From MWEI01 sp964600235 (GTDB taxonomy: Bacteria > Desulfobacterota > Desulfomonilia > UBA1062), in the NCBI GenBank assembly GCA_964600235.1, contig CAZRIV010000015.1:1-64000 (forward strand): DNA of 64,000 nt, given 5' to 3'. Position numbers and translations under genes: made by a program. Under the pieces are notes generated by a model. It searched no databases and was not told the origin of the DNA. It saw only the letters and a list, made by a program, of their open reading frames with translations. Shown piece after piece: positions 8,901-17,406 of this stretch (the first letter of the stretch is position 1; each line of letters opens with the position of its first letter).

Positions 8901-9836
8901 TCATAGAGCCTTCTTTTCTCCGGTGCGCACGGTAAGAAACCAGATATAGTGCACCAGCCCAAGGAACAGGGTCAGTATTCCGTATATCCGTATGGAAAAG
9001 GCACCGGCCTGCGCAACAGGTGCGCTCTGGTTAAGATACACAAGGAATGTGGCAATGCCTACCTCGGATACACCGATTGCGCCTGGGATGAAACTTACAA
9101 GATTGACCAGGGTAATAATGGAAACGACGGCTACCGACTGTGGAAAAGTCAGTTTTATCGAAATACTCAGCAGGCAGACATGCCAGCCTAAGGCAATCAC
9201 CAGCCATCCTGCAAGGGTGAGGAAGGCTGCACAGACGAGGACCGTGCCGTTCCCCATGAACTGGTTGAACGGCTGAATGATCCGGCTGAGTGGATGAGAA
9301 CCGGGGATGCGGCGGAGAAGAACGATACCGAGCAGGAACCCGCACGAAGCCAGGCCCACAAGAATGAACAAGGGCTTCACATCGATGATCTCCGACACAT
9401 TGAACAAGATACTCACCATTGCCAGTGCAACAACAATGAACAGATCAAGAAGTCTTTCAATGATGAAGACCGAATACCCCGGGACTCTGTCCAGCTGGCC
9501 CGCCTTTTTCAGAAATTCTATCTTAAGGGCCTCACCGGACTGGAAAGGGGTTATTGTGGAAAAGGACAGCAGGATTGAATTGACAAGATATAATCGGGAG
9601 AAATCCACGTGGCTGCCAACTGCCTCCAGCATGATGTACCATCGAATTGTTCTTAAAACCCAATAGATAATAACCGTCAGGCTCCCCGCGCCCAGAAGCC
9701 AGGCAAGGTCCACCCTGCGCAGAACAAGATAGATCTCCTGCCACTGGAAGAAGTTTACCATGTAGTATACACACAGGCACAGGATGATGACGGACATTCC
9801 TGTCCATATATATTTCCTCTTCAATTCTGAGACCAT
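8901..9836 (-). CDS. Flippase-like integral membrane protein (UPF0104/LPG synthase TM family)
   Basis: A 311-residue polytopic protein with about eight hydrophobic helices. It matches the lysylphosphatidylglycerol-synthase transmembrane/AglD-like family (UPF0104). The segments STITPFQSGEALKIEFLKK and VSFIPGAIGVSEVGIATFLV are the hallmark blocks: a conserved TPFQxGE-type turn, and a PGGxGxxE-type turn near the C-terminus. Members are thought to move or modify lipid-linked substrates, and they often sit beside GT2 polyprenyl-phosphate glycosyltransferases, as here. The ATG at 9836 has no obvious ribosome site, so the start is approximate. It converges on the gmd operon. Confidence 0.75.
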   Translation of the reverse strand: MVSELKRKYIWTGMSVIILCLCVYYMVNFFQWQEIYLVLRRVDLAWLLGAGSLTVIIYWVLRTIRWYIMLEAVGSHVDFSRLYLVNSILLSFSTITPFQSGEALKIEFLKKAGQLDRVPGYSVFIIERLLDLFIVVALAMVSILFNVSEIIDVKPLFILVGLASCGFLLGIVLLRRIPGSHPLSRIIQPFNQFMGNGTVLVCAAFLTLAGWLVIALGWHVCLLSISIKLTFPQSVAVVSIITLVNLVSFIPGAIGVSEVGIATFLVYLNQSAPVAQAGAFSIRIYGILTLFLGLVHYIWFLTVRTGEKKAL

Positions 9837-10257
9837 AGGATCGTATCTCTTCTGTTCATGACGGGCCTGATGTATTCAAGCTGATTTCCCGACCAGGACC
9901 CATCAGCTCGTGCTGCATGTTATTACTGGTCATGAGACCTCATCCCTCTCAACGGATAGCCAGAGCATACGTTTCCCCAAGTCCTGCAGCTCCATACATG
10001 CTTATGCATACTACCACGTCGTGAAAAGATTGTATTGTTTGATTTCTAATATCCGCCGGTTAGTATTTGCACTCGCGCAGTTCGGCCCATACGTGTGCCT
10101 GGTGATCGTACCCTGTGCAGGCAGTGAACATAGCCCTTTTAGGATAATTTTCATGGTTTTTCACCGTCAAGGTAATGAAGACGGCCTGTATCATGCTATT
10201 TTTATTGACTTCCCAATGGGACATCGATAATTTAGCTCATATAACTTATTTCATCCG
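9837..10257. other. Divergent intergenic region without a credible gene
   Basis: About 420 bases separate the divergent flippase-like and GT39-like genes. A 106-codon plus-strand frame is open here, but it lacks a ribosome site and recognisable composition. No repeat or strong hairpin was seen. It presumably holds promoters for both flanking genes. Confidence 0.35.
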
Positions 10258-11979
10258 GTGATCCAATTGTCATTGCTGAATAAATATAAAAACCATCTGA
10301 TATTGATAAGTCTGCTCTTTCTCATCACGCTATCGATAAGCTGTTATTCCATCACACACAACAGGCAACTTGATGAAATGGGAGGCTTTGCTGAGGAATA
10401 TTATTATGTTGGTCTGCACTATGCAAAAAATGGATCTCTGGGTCTTTCTGCCAATTATCCATGGAGTTATGTGCATAGACCTCCGGGGTATTCTTTTTTT
10501 ATCGGTGTTGTCCTGAAGACCTGGTCCAAATTCACTACCAGAGAGAACGCAACACAGATTACGAATAATTCCGAAGTCTTCGCATACAAGCCCGGGTTGA
10601 AACCCAATACACTACAAGATTCCTTCAAGGCTGTCTACTTTGCCCAAGCCCTTGTGCTCGCCTTATCCGCCGTCTTTCTTTTCCTTCTGCTCTCACATAA
10701 TGCAACCCTGAGTTCCTCTTTTGTGATGGCGCTCCTTTTTGGTTGCAATCCTTACATGATCATCCATGTCGGCCTTCTTCATTACAGCATACTCCATATA
10801 TTTCTCATAATTATATCAACATACAGTCTTGTTCTGATAACCGGGGAAAACCGTCCGGATATTTGGAAATTCATTTTCCCGGGAATATTATGGGGTTTGG
10901 CAACACTTACTCGACCAACAACACTTTTATTGCCCATATTCATCTTCATATTGTTCTGCATACTATTCAGTTATTCGAAGAGAATGATAGTCAAATCGTC
11001 CCTGGTCTTCATACTTGGCATGATCATGGTGATCATGCCGTATACGATCAGGAACTACTCTCTCACAGAGAGATTCATCCCGATCAATGTTCAGGGCGGG
11101 ATGGCATTGTGGGCCGGGACAAACGTAAAACTGGATAACAGCCCTAATCACTACAGATTCTGGAATGTCTGGTATGAGCACGGCGTGCCGGTTTATAACA
11201 AGTTCGTAGCGCAATATAATGCAGCCCCATATACAGGCGATTACAACGCAGCCTTACCCGCGGCCGACAAACTCGACCGGGTATTCAGAGATGAGGCAAT
11301 ACATAACATCGTGACAAACCCCTCCATCTATTTTCACAACGTCTTGTCAAATTTTGTCACTTTTAATATCGATATCAATTCGGTCATGATCAAACTGTTT
11401 CAGGCAATGCAGGGTACCTACACATATATTGATAAGAGCTGGTTTGCAGTCGGCACGCCCCAGATCTTTTATTATTCAACACTGGAAAATGTGTTTTTGT
11501 TTTACATATATGCACTGACCTTGTTCAGTTTTACAGCAATACTCCTTTTTGTAAAAAAGGTGGTCTCCAGAAATTCTGTTTCCGCTCTCAGCAATCAGGA
11601 CGGCATAACCATCTTAAAGGAACCCTCGGAAAGAGGAATAGCGCGCGCGGATGAAATATCCGGCGTAGATGGTGCATCAAAGGAATATATCGAACAACCC
11701 GGCTTATCGAGATCGTTCTGGGCCGACAATTCCTTTATTCTCTGTTCAATAATCATCTATTCCACTCTTTGCATAGCACATTCAATAACATATATGGATC
11801 TCATGTATTACTATCAGAAGGTACCTTTTCTGTTCTTGTTTACCGGTTATTTTCTCGATGGAATGAACAAGTACACTGTTACTGCTCCGATAATAAACAG
11901 ACCCCTGTCAGCATCGGTGATACTCAAGGCAGTCCTGCTGCTCTACGGCCTGACAACCACTTTTCTCATCATCTTTTAG
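10258..11979 (+). CDS. GT39/ArnT-like membrane glycosyltransferase
   Basis: A protein of about 573 residues with a GT-C layout. One N-terminal helix is followed by a periplasmic loop with ITHNRQLDEMGGFAEEYYYV, acidic residues in the position of the ArnT/PMT catalytic Asp. Then come HRPPGYSFFIGVV and about ten further helices, and a soluble insert (residues about 440-490) before two or three C-terminal helices. The PPGYxxF block is typical of the dolichyl-phosphate-mannose mannosyltransferase superfamily (PF13231-like). It should transfer a sugar from a polyprenyl carrier in the periplasm. The GTG start at 10258 has no good ribosome site; TTG codons at 10267 and 10273 are alternatives. The gene is AT-rich compared with the gmd operon. 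Confidence 0.68.
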   Translation: MIQLSLLNKYKNHLILISLLFLITLSISCYSITHNRQLDEMGGFAEEYYYVGLHYAKNGSLGLSANYPWSYVHRPPGYSFFIGVVLKTWSKFTTRENATQITNNSEVFAYKPGLKPNTLQDSFKAVYFAQALVLALSAVFLFLLLSHNATLSSSFVMALLFGCNPYMIIHVGLLHYSILHIFLIIISTYSLVLITGENRPDIWKFIFPGILWGLATLTRPTTLLLPIFIFILFCILFSYSKRMIVKSSLVFILGMIMVIMPYTIRNYSLTERFIPINVQGGMALWAGTNVKLDNSPNHYRFWNVWYEHGVPVYNKFVAQYNAAPYTGDYNAALPAADKLDRVFRDEAIHNIVTNPSIYFHNVLSNFVTFNIDINSVMIKLFQAMQGTYTYIDKSWFAVGTPQIFYYSTLENVFLFYIYALTLFSFTAILLFVKKVVSRNSVSALSNQDGITILKEPSERGIARADEISGVDGASKEYIEQPGLSRSFWADNSFILCSIIIYSTLCIAHSITYMDLMYYYQKVPFLFLFTGYFLDGMNKYTVTAPIINRPLSASVILKAVLLLYGLTTTFLIIF

Positions 11980-12011
11980 CCCACATTCTGCGTTCTAAGG
12001 GATTTCACATT

Positions 12012-12166
12012 GTTCCGGACAAGGCAGTGATCTCGTCGCTTCCGATGAATGCCTATTATGCCGATTGCTTGAGGCGGCGAGATCACTGCCTTGTCCGGAC
12101 TTATAAAAACAAATTTCACCCGGCACAAACCATGTGCCGACGCACTCTTGGAGTGTATCAGGTACA
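12012..12166 (-). repeat. Dispersed repeat copy A, with long hairpin
   Basis: One of four diverged copies of an intergenic repeat. Read on the minus strand it contains GATACACTCCAAGAGTGC, then GTGAAAT, TAAGTCC and GTGATCTCGCCGCCT. These blocks recur in the same order at 44706-44852 (copy B) and, shorter, at 36725-36835 (copy C). It lies in the convergent gap between the GT39-like gene and the YfhO-like gene. All stretches of frame are broken by stops, so no gene is called. Confidence 0.6.
12014..12099. terminator. Long inverted repeat between convergent genes
   Basis: Arms 12014-12039 and 12074-12099 are 26 bases each and pair at 25 of 26 positions, with a 34-base loop. The arms carry GGCAGTGATCTCG and its complement. 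The position between two converging genes suits a bidirectional terminator, but there is no strong T-run. The arms are far longer than a normal terminator stem, so a mobile-element or processing signal is equally possible. Confidence 0.5.
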
Positions 12167-12222
12167 TGAGAACAGTTCCGCCCTGCGGGGATTACTCCAT
12201 GGGGTCCTCCGGGCACTCAATC

Positions 12223-14715
12223 CTAAGCTGTTGGACAAATCTTCTTCGACTTATGATGAAACACCATCAATACAAGGTAAATAATCAATCCGAGCGCGGA
12301 TGCCACGACACTCGGGAAAAAATACCTGGGTACATATGAAAGATGAAGGGTATGCTCCCCGGGCCCCAGGAGAAACCCTGTAAACCCGATGTTCGTGAGT
12401 TGCGGCCTGGTCTTTCGATTATCTATGACTGCGCTCCAACCCCTGTCATATGGGATGCTGAAGAACAGCATCTGCGGTGTATCCAGCTTTATTGTCCCCT
12501 TTATGTCGTTATGACTGAACCGGCTGATATGAAATGTGTTTTGATTGCGATGGGCAATATCTTGAAAATAGGTATATGAACCGTTGTTCTGTGTGAGAAT
12601 GAATTCATCCAACTCATTTAATTTACTTGCCACTTCAGTATCTACAGGCTCTTCGACCACAACGGCCTTTTGTAATACAAGACTTTTTTGAATATTGGGG
12701 AGTGACCCGAATTTCCCTATGGGGATATAATGGTTAAAGGTATATCCCAAAGGCATGAAGTTTCCGTTTTTGTATATCGTTGCTTCACCTATCCGCTTAA
12801 TGGGCCTGAAACCGAGTTGTATGACACTCATGTCCGAGTCTTTCCCGATATGATACTTGATGCTGGCAAAAGGCCACAACAATGGGTGCTGGACCAATCC
12901 CCTTGAAAATCTGCTCTCCGCCTCTTGTTCCTTTTTAATAATGCCCAGCTCCTCAAGAAATCGGATGTAGTATCTCTGATTGAATGAGTCATAAGACGGG
13001 GTGCCATAGTAATCGAGAATCTTGGCTTTATTGTATATGAACTGGATGGGTGGAGTAAGTCCGGCATCAATATTAATGCGATAGAATCCCTCATCAATTG
13101 CGTGAATAAAATCCACGGCATCTTTCGTATCGCCCCCTGAATAACTCATTATATTGGAAGGTGATAATGTATACCTGTCCTTGAGCGAAACAGTGTTCAT
13201 GTAACCGATCTCGATCATTAGAACTACCAATAAAAGAACCTTCAAAAAGGATCTTTGTTCAACATGTCTGTAGAGATACAGTATCGCGGAATAAGCACAC
13301 AGCAATATGCATACAGCGAAACGGATTTTCGGATTGAGGGATATCATGCCCTGCAGGTTTTGAGAAAAAGGATAGGGTGAACCATCCGCAATATCTATAT
13401 TGGTTACGCTTGTCTGATAGGGGTAATAAAGCGCAGCGATAAGTACCAATAATGTCCCTATTAAAACATATGTGTTGATGCAGTTGTCACTCTCCACTTC
13501 CTTGAGAACATACAACCCGAGAATGAGAATGATGAGTGCTGCAAAGAGGGAAAATACCCGGTAATAATCTCCGCTGAATAGAAAGAAGGCATAGCGGAAA
13601 TAGGGCAGAATTATCGGGACAAGAATGATCAGAAGCAATGTTGCGCAGACGATCAGCTTCCGTTTTTTAAAGAGTACGAATATCTGCGGAAGCAGGAGCA
13701 GGGGGAGCAGACCGATATAGAGCAAGGGTGCTTCGAGATAGTTGTGCCATCCGGAATAGTTCACTGCGTTTCCCATCATATCATTGGAAAAAAACCTGAG
13801 GAGCGTTGTCACATAATGTTCCGTTTTTTCAAGGGCGAAAACCGGAATCGAGCTGAGTTTGTGAAAGTGCGAAAAATCACCGCTGACCCGGGGGCTTTCC
13901 ATGATGCGCTGAATGTTCGATACCAGAGATGCACAGCTTATCAGGACACCGAGTGCCCCGAGATAGATCATCTTCCATACAAGTGATAAAAATGCCCTGA
14001 ATTTGGGTTGTTCAGATGTGACATGCCTGAATATGGAATAAATGAAGAGGACGAGAGAGGAGGTGTAAAGTTCAAAGGGATTGTGTATGGCAATAAGAGC
14101 CACGACAGGTGGAAAAAAATACCATGAATTTTCGCCATAGAGTTTCTCGAAGCTCCAGAGAAGAAGCGCCAGGTAGCACGCCTCTGTGGAAAATATCCAC
14201 CACTGCCCGCCCACGATCATGAAGCCGCTGAAGCAGTAGAGCACAGTGCCAATCACTTTAGGAAGACTGTTGAATTTCAATAAGTCCAGGAAATGGTAAA
14301 AGGCAGCTGCAGTGACGAGGATCTTTGAGACCTCCATCCAGATTATGGCATATGCCGCATGCGAGGGCCCGGCGAGGTATACGACCCAGTAGAAAGGATC
14401 GGCCAGGCTGGCTGCCATGATGTTCTGGCCCATGCCCTGGCTGAAGGACCAGAGGGGAAATCCTTCCGTGCGAAGATATCGTGCCGCATGGTAGATTCCG
14501 GGAAAGGCTGTTGAGATGGAGTCCATGGCAATATCATAAAAAAGGTAATAATATCTTCCCAATATAAAATCATGAAAAATGATCAGGCACAACAAGACGA
14601 CAACCCCGAAGGTTATCAGGAGATTACATCTATCGATGATTCCATCGAACAGGCCTGACACCGAAAACGGTTTATCAATCGTGGTCTTTGGATTTTTTGA
14701 CCTTTTTTGTTTCAT
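12223..14715 (-). CDS. YfhO-family multi-pass membrane protein
   Basis: A protein of about 830 residues with 13 or more membrane helices and a C-terminal soluble domain. It resembles the bacterial YfhO family, which has a GT-C-like fold and in Gram-positives is linked to glycosylation of teichoic acids. The early loop YYLFYDIAMDSISTAFPGIY carries the acidic residues expected after helix 1. WSFSQGMGQN and GFMIVGGQWWIFSTEA are typical YfhO blocks. The frame begins with GTG at 14730, but the ATG at 14715 is preferred because a purine-rich GTGGGG stretch precedes it. It fits the polysaccharide or glycoprotein glycosylation theme of the region. The donor and acceptor are unknown. Confidence 0.7.
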   Translation of the reverse strand: MKQKRSKNPKTTIDKPFSVSGLFDGIIDRCNLLITFGVVVLLCLIIFHDFILGRYYYLFYDIAMDSISTAFPGIYHAARYLRTEGFPLWSFSQGMGQNIMAASLADPFYWVVYLAGPSHAAYAIIWMEVSKILVTAAAFYHFLDLLKFNSLPKVIGTVLYCFSGFMIVGGQWWIFSTEACYLALLLWSFEKLYGENSWYFFPPVVALIAIHNPFELYTSSLVLFIYSIFRHVTSEQPKFRAFLSLVWKMIYLGALGVLISCASLVSNIQRIMESPRVSGDFSHFHKLSSIPVFALEKTEHYVTTLLRFFSNDMMGNAVNYSGWHNYLEAPLLYIGLLPLLLLPQIFVLFKKRKLIVCATLLLIILVPIILPYFRYAFFLFSGDYYRVFSLFAALIILILGLYVLKEVESDNCINTYVLIGTLLVLIAALYYPYQTSVTNIDIADGSPYPFSQNLQGMISLNPKIRFAVCILLCAYSAILYLYRHVEQRSFLKVLLLVVLMIEIGYMNTVSLKDRYTLSPSNIMSYSGGDTKDAVDFIHAIDEGFYRINIDAGLTPPIQFIYNKAKILDYYGTPSYDSFNQRYYIRFLEELGIIKKEQEAESRFSRGLVQHPLLWPFASIKYHIGKDSDMSVIQLGFRPIKRIGEATIYKNGNFMPLGYTFNHYIPIGKFGSLPNIQKSLVLQKAVVVEEPVDTEVASKLNELDEFILTQNNGSYTYFQDIAHRNQNTFHISRFSHNDIKGTIKLDTPQMLFFSIPYDRGWSAVIDNRKTRPQLTNIGFTGFLLGPGEHTLHLSYVPRYFFPSVVASALGLIIYLVLMVFHHKSKKICPTA

Positions 14716-14733
14716 TACGGCATACCCCACTCA

Positions 14734-14762
14734 CTTATCTGAATTCATTGAAGTATTGTCAA
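14734..14762 (-). promoter_or_regulatory. Candidate sigma-70 promoter for YfhO-like gene
   Basis: On the minus strand a perfect TTGACA (14757-14762) is followed after 17 bases by GATAAG (14734-14739), a weak -10 match. It lies just upstream of the YfhO-like start, giving a short leader. The -35 box overlaps a small palindrome, ATTGTC-AAG-GACAAT. Confidence 0.35.
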
Positions 14763-14919
14763 GGACAATATGCATGTGTTTATGCTCATTCTTCGGTGGA
14801 TCCTGTAGATTTTTCTTTGCCTATGCGTCCTGAAGACCGATCATCCATTGTCATTGTCATGGGCGGAAAAAATAATGTAACTTTGCATAGCCTTGATTCT
14901 TAGGCACAAATCCAACACA

Positions 14920-15042
14920 GTGAACAGGAAGGGGTTCTGCTACTTCAGGCTGCTCGAGTCGGACAGCGATCTGGCGTCATTGATAAATGTGGAGGGCTTC
15001 CGGGAGCTCTTCCCGGATAAACAGCTACCGGCCATTCATTAA
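14920..15042 (+). pseudogene. Remnant of a TPR-protein C-terminus
   Basis: A 40-codon plus-strand frame ends at 15042 and encodes KGFCYFRLLESDSDLASLIN followed by VEGFRELFP and a stop about eight residues later. This matches the TPR end-of-group motif (KGF..x..L..DPDL..LR....F..LL) that closes all four large TPR proteins in this window. The frame is stopped just upstream at 14878, so only the tail of a former gene survives. It lies in the opposite orientation to the TPR gene whose 3-prime end it overlaps. The motif is clear by eye; the origin is inferred. Confidence 0.5.
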
Positions 15043-17394
15043 TGATGAATAATAAGCAGTATTCCTGATGTTCTCCAGATCAGGGTCTTTCCTGATCAGA
15101 TCCATATCCTTGAATCCCTTTTCAATGGCCTGTCTAAGCCACCTTGTGGCATCATCTGCCACGTCCTGCCGGGCATAGATACAGGCGATGTTATAATACA
15201 CTTCCGGTTTGTCGGGCTGGAGCCTCTTTATCCGCTCAAGATACTCCAGCGCCTTTGCATATTCCTTTTCGGAAGAATAGATAAGTGAGATGCCATACAT
15301 GGCTGGTATATGGTGCGGCTGTATATCAAGGGCCTTCTGATAGTTTTTCAGGGCGTTTTCATGTTCTCCGAGTTTATGGTAAACATCACCGAGCCTGGCG
15401 TATAAGGTCGGATTCGTCGGCTCAGCCTGGATGGAAGCTTGTAGTCCTGAAACGATTTCTCCATACCTTGCCTGGTTTGTCCTTGCATTGGCAAGGTTCT
15501 GCAGCGCCTCTTCAAACCCGGGATCAAGCTCAACGGCCCTCTGGTAGGATTCTACGGCCCTTTTCATGTTGCCCCCGTGAATGAATGCCGTGCCGATATT
15601 GTTGTACACCACGGGATTACCGGGATCCAGTTTGAGTGCTTGCATGTAAAACCGAACCGCCTCTTCGTAGTTGCCGGTCTTGAGCATCACGTTGCCGAAG
15701 TTCGCGCAGATCTCCACACTGGCCGGATCCAACTCCAGGGCCCTCCTGAAGTGCAAAATGGCATCCCGGGTCCTTCCGGAATTGTCAAGGAATCCTCCAT
15801 ATGCCGCATGGAGACCGGCGTTGGAAAAATCCTTTGCCAGGGCTGCCATGTAGTATGCATCCGCAGACTTCATGTCTTTCTGTTTCGCATATGCCTCTCC
15901 AATGTTAATATAGGCCTTGATATAGTAGGGATTTATCCTGATGGCTTCCTGGTAATGCGCTATCGCATCTTTCACCTCTCCCTTTTCAAAGAGGACCATA
16001 CCGAGGTTGTTGTGCGCAGTGACATTGTCCACGGTTACGCTCAGCGCATGCCTCAAGAGGGTCTCGCTGTCTTTCCAGGTGGAGGCCTGGCTCCGGCTCA
16101 GAAAAATCAGCAGGACCAGCGTTGCGACGCAGGCAGCCCCCAGCGCCCTTCTTCCATAAGCCCTGCCCTGCGCGATATCCGCAAGTCCCCATGCCGCCAT
16201 GATGAATATCCCGATGAGCGGGATATAGGTATAGCGGTCGGCCATGGATTGTGAACCCACCTGCACCAGCCCTATGACCGGAACCAGGGTTCCCAGGTAC
16301 CAGAACCATCCCACGGCAAGATACGGGAACCTCCTGATGGCCGCCAGTGCAAGGGCGGTGATCGCCAGCAGGATTGACAGGCTCAGCAGCACCCTGGAGC
16401 TGAAGAATGCACTCACCTTGAGCGGATAGAAGAATGCAAGCCCCGAAGGCCACAGGGCCTTGCCGAGATAGGCCGCATAGGAGGTGATCATATTGGGTAT
16501 CCTGAGGCTCAGCGAAAGTGTTTCCTCGGATGACACCGCACCGCCTTTCTGCTGGGCATAATAGGTCACGGCGCATGACAATAATGAAAGTACTATCAGC
16601 GGCATCTTCTCAGCCAGTATGAGACCTGTGGCCATTCTCCCGACAGGAGAGACCCCCTGGGCCCCATCGGGTGCTGCCCCTGAAGGGCCGGTGGTGCCCA
16701 CCCTGCCCTTTGCCGTGGTCGATCCTTTGCGGGCGGCGTCACCAGGGTTTGTCATGGGAATCGACAGGCGTTTAAGCGGCCAGAAGTCCATCAGAAGCAG
16801 CACGAACGGCAGTGTCACCAGCATGGGCTTGGCAAGGAGCCCGAGGATGAAACAAAGTGCAACCACCAGGTATCTCCATAGCCCGGGCCGCTTTATGTAC
16901 CAGAGGTACCCGGCCATGGTGAGCATCCAGAAAAGGGTGCTCAGGACATCCTTGCGCTCCGAGACCCATGCCACCGACTCCACGTGCAAAGGGTGCAGGG
17001 CAAAGAGCGCGGCCACAGCCAAGCTTCTCCACCTCGCCCCGGTCATCTCTTCCAGGATGAAAAAGAGGAGGATCGTATTTATTACATGGAAGATCACGTT
17101 CATCACGTGGTGCATGCCCGGGTTCAGGCCGAAGATCTCGACATCGAGCATGTGCGATATCCAGGTCAGCGGGTGCCAGTTGGAGGCATATACCGTTTTG
17201 AATGCCCATTGAATGCCCTCAAGCGTGATCCCCTGCCTGACCCGATTATTTTCAAGGATATACCTGGGGTCATCGAAATTTATAAAATCAAACCCGCCCA
17301 CTTGAGAGTACACCGCAACTATGGCAATGGTGAGCACCAGGCATATTCCGGGCCCGCTCATAAGCCATGCAACCGAGGGATTCCTCTTGCTCAC
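15025..17394 (-). CDS. TMTC-like membrane glycosyltransferase with TPR domain (copy 1)
   Basis: A 789-residue protein. Residues 1 to about 440 form a multi-pass domain and the rest about nine TPR repeats. The first loop has FDFINFDDPRYI (D41, D42), followed by NWHPLTWISHMLD, FALHPLHVESVAWVSERKDV and QSMADRYTYIP. The layout matches TMTC1-4, the transmembrane TPR O-mannosyltransferases of animals, a GT-C family that uses dolichol-phosphate mannose. An Asp pair in loop 1 is the expected catalytic site. The start is GTG with GGAG six bases upstream. It lies 12 bases downstream of a paralogue, and both follow a DPM1-like GT2, so a polyprenyl-phosphate sugar donor is probably made next door. Protein O-glycosylation is inferred. 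Confidence 0.75.
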   Translation of the reverse strand: MSKRNPSVAWLMSGPGICLVLTIAIVAVYSQVGGFDFINFDDPRYILENNRVRQGITLEGIQWAFKTVYASNWHPLTWISHMLDVEIFGLNPGMHHVMNVIFHVINTILLFFILEEMTGARWRSLAVAALFALHPLHVESVAWVSERKDVLSTLFWMLTMAGYLWYIKRPGLWRYLVVALCFILGLLAKPMLVTLPFVLLLMDFWPLKRLSIPMTNPGDAARKGSTTAKGRVGTTGPSGAAPDGAQGVSPVGRMATGLILAEKMPLIVLSLLSCAVTYYAQQKGGAVSSEETLSLSLRIPNMITSYAAYLGKALWPSGLAFFYPLKVSAFFSSRVLLSLSILLAITALALAAIRRFPYLAVGWFWYLGTLVPVIGLVQVGSQSMADRYTYIPLIGIFIMAAWGLADIAQGRAYGRRALGAACVATLVLLIFLSRSQASTWKDSETLLRHALSVTVDNVTAHNNLGMVLFEKGEVKDAIAHYQEAIRINPYYIKAYINIGEAYAKQKDMKSADAYYMAALAKDFSNAGLHAAYGGFLDNSGRTRDAILHFRRALELDPASVEICANFGNVMLKTGNYEEAVRFYMQALKLDPGNPVVYNNIGTAFIHGGNMKRAVESYQRAVELDPGFEEALQNLANARTNQARYGEIVSGLQASIQAEPTNPTLYARLGDVYHKLGEHENALKNYQKALDIQPHHIPAMYGISLIYSSEKEYAKALEYLERIKRLQPDKPEVYYNIACIYARQDVADDATRWLRQAIEKGFKDMDLIRKDPDLENIRNTAYYSSLMNGR

Positions 17395-17406
17395 AGGGCA
17401 CTCCTC

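Noticed and set aside
9910..10230. A 106-codon plus-strand frame in the divergent gap
   Set aside because: No ribosome site, no domain and no coding pattern; it sits where promoters are expected.
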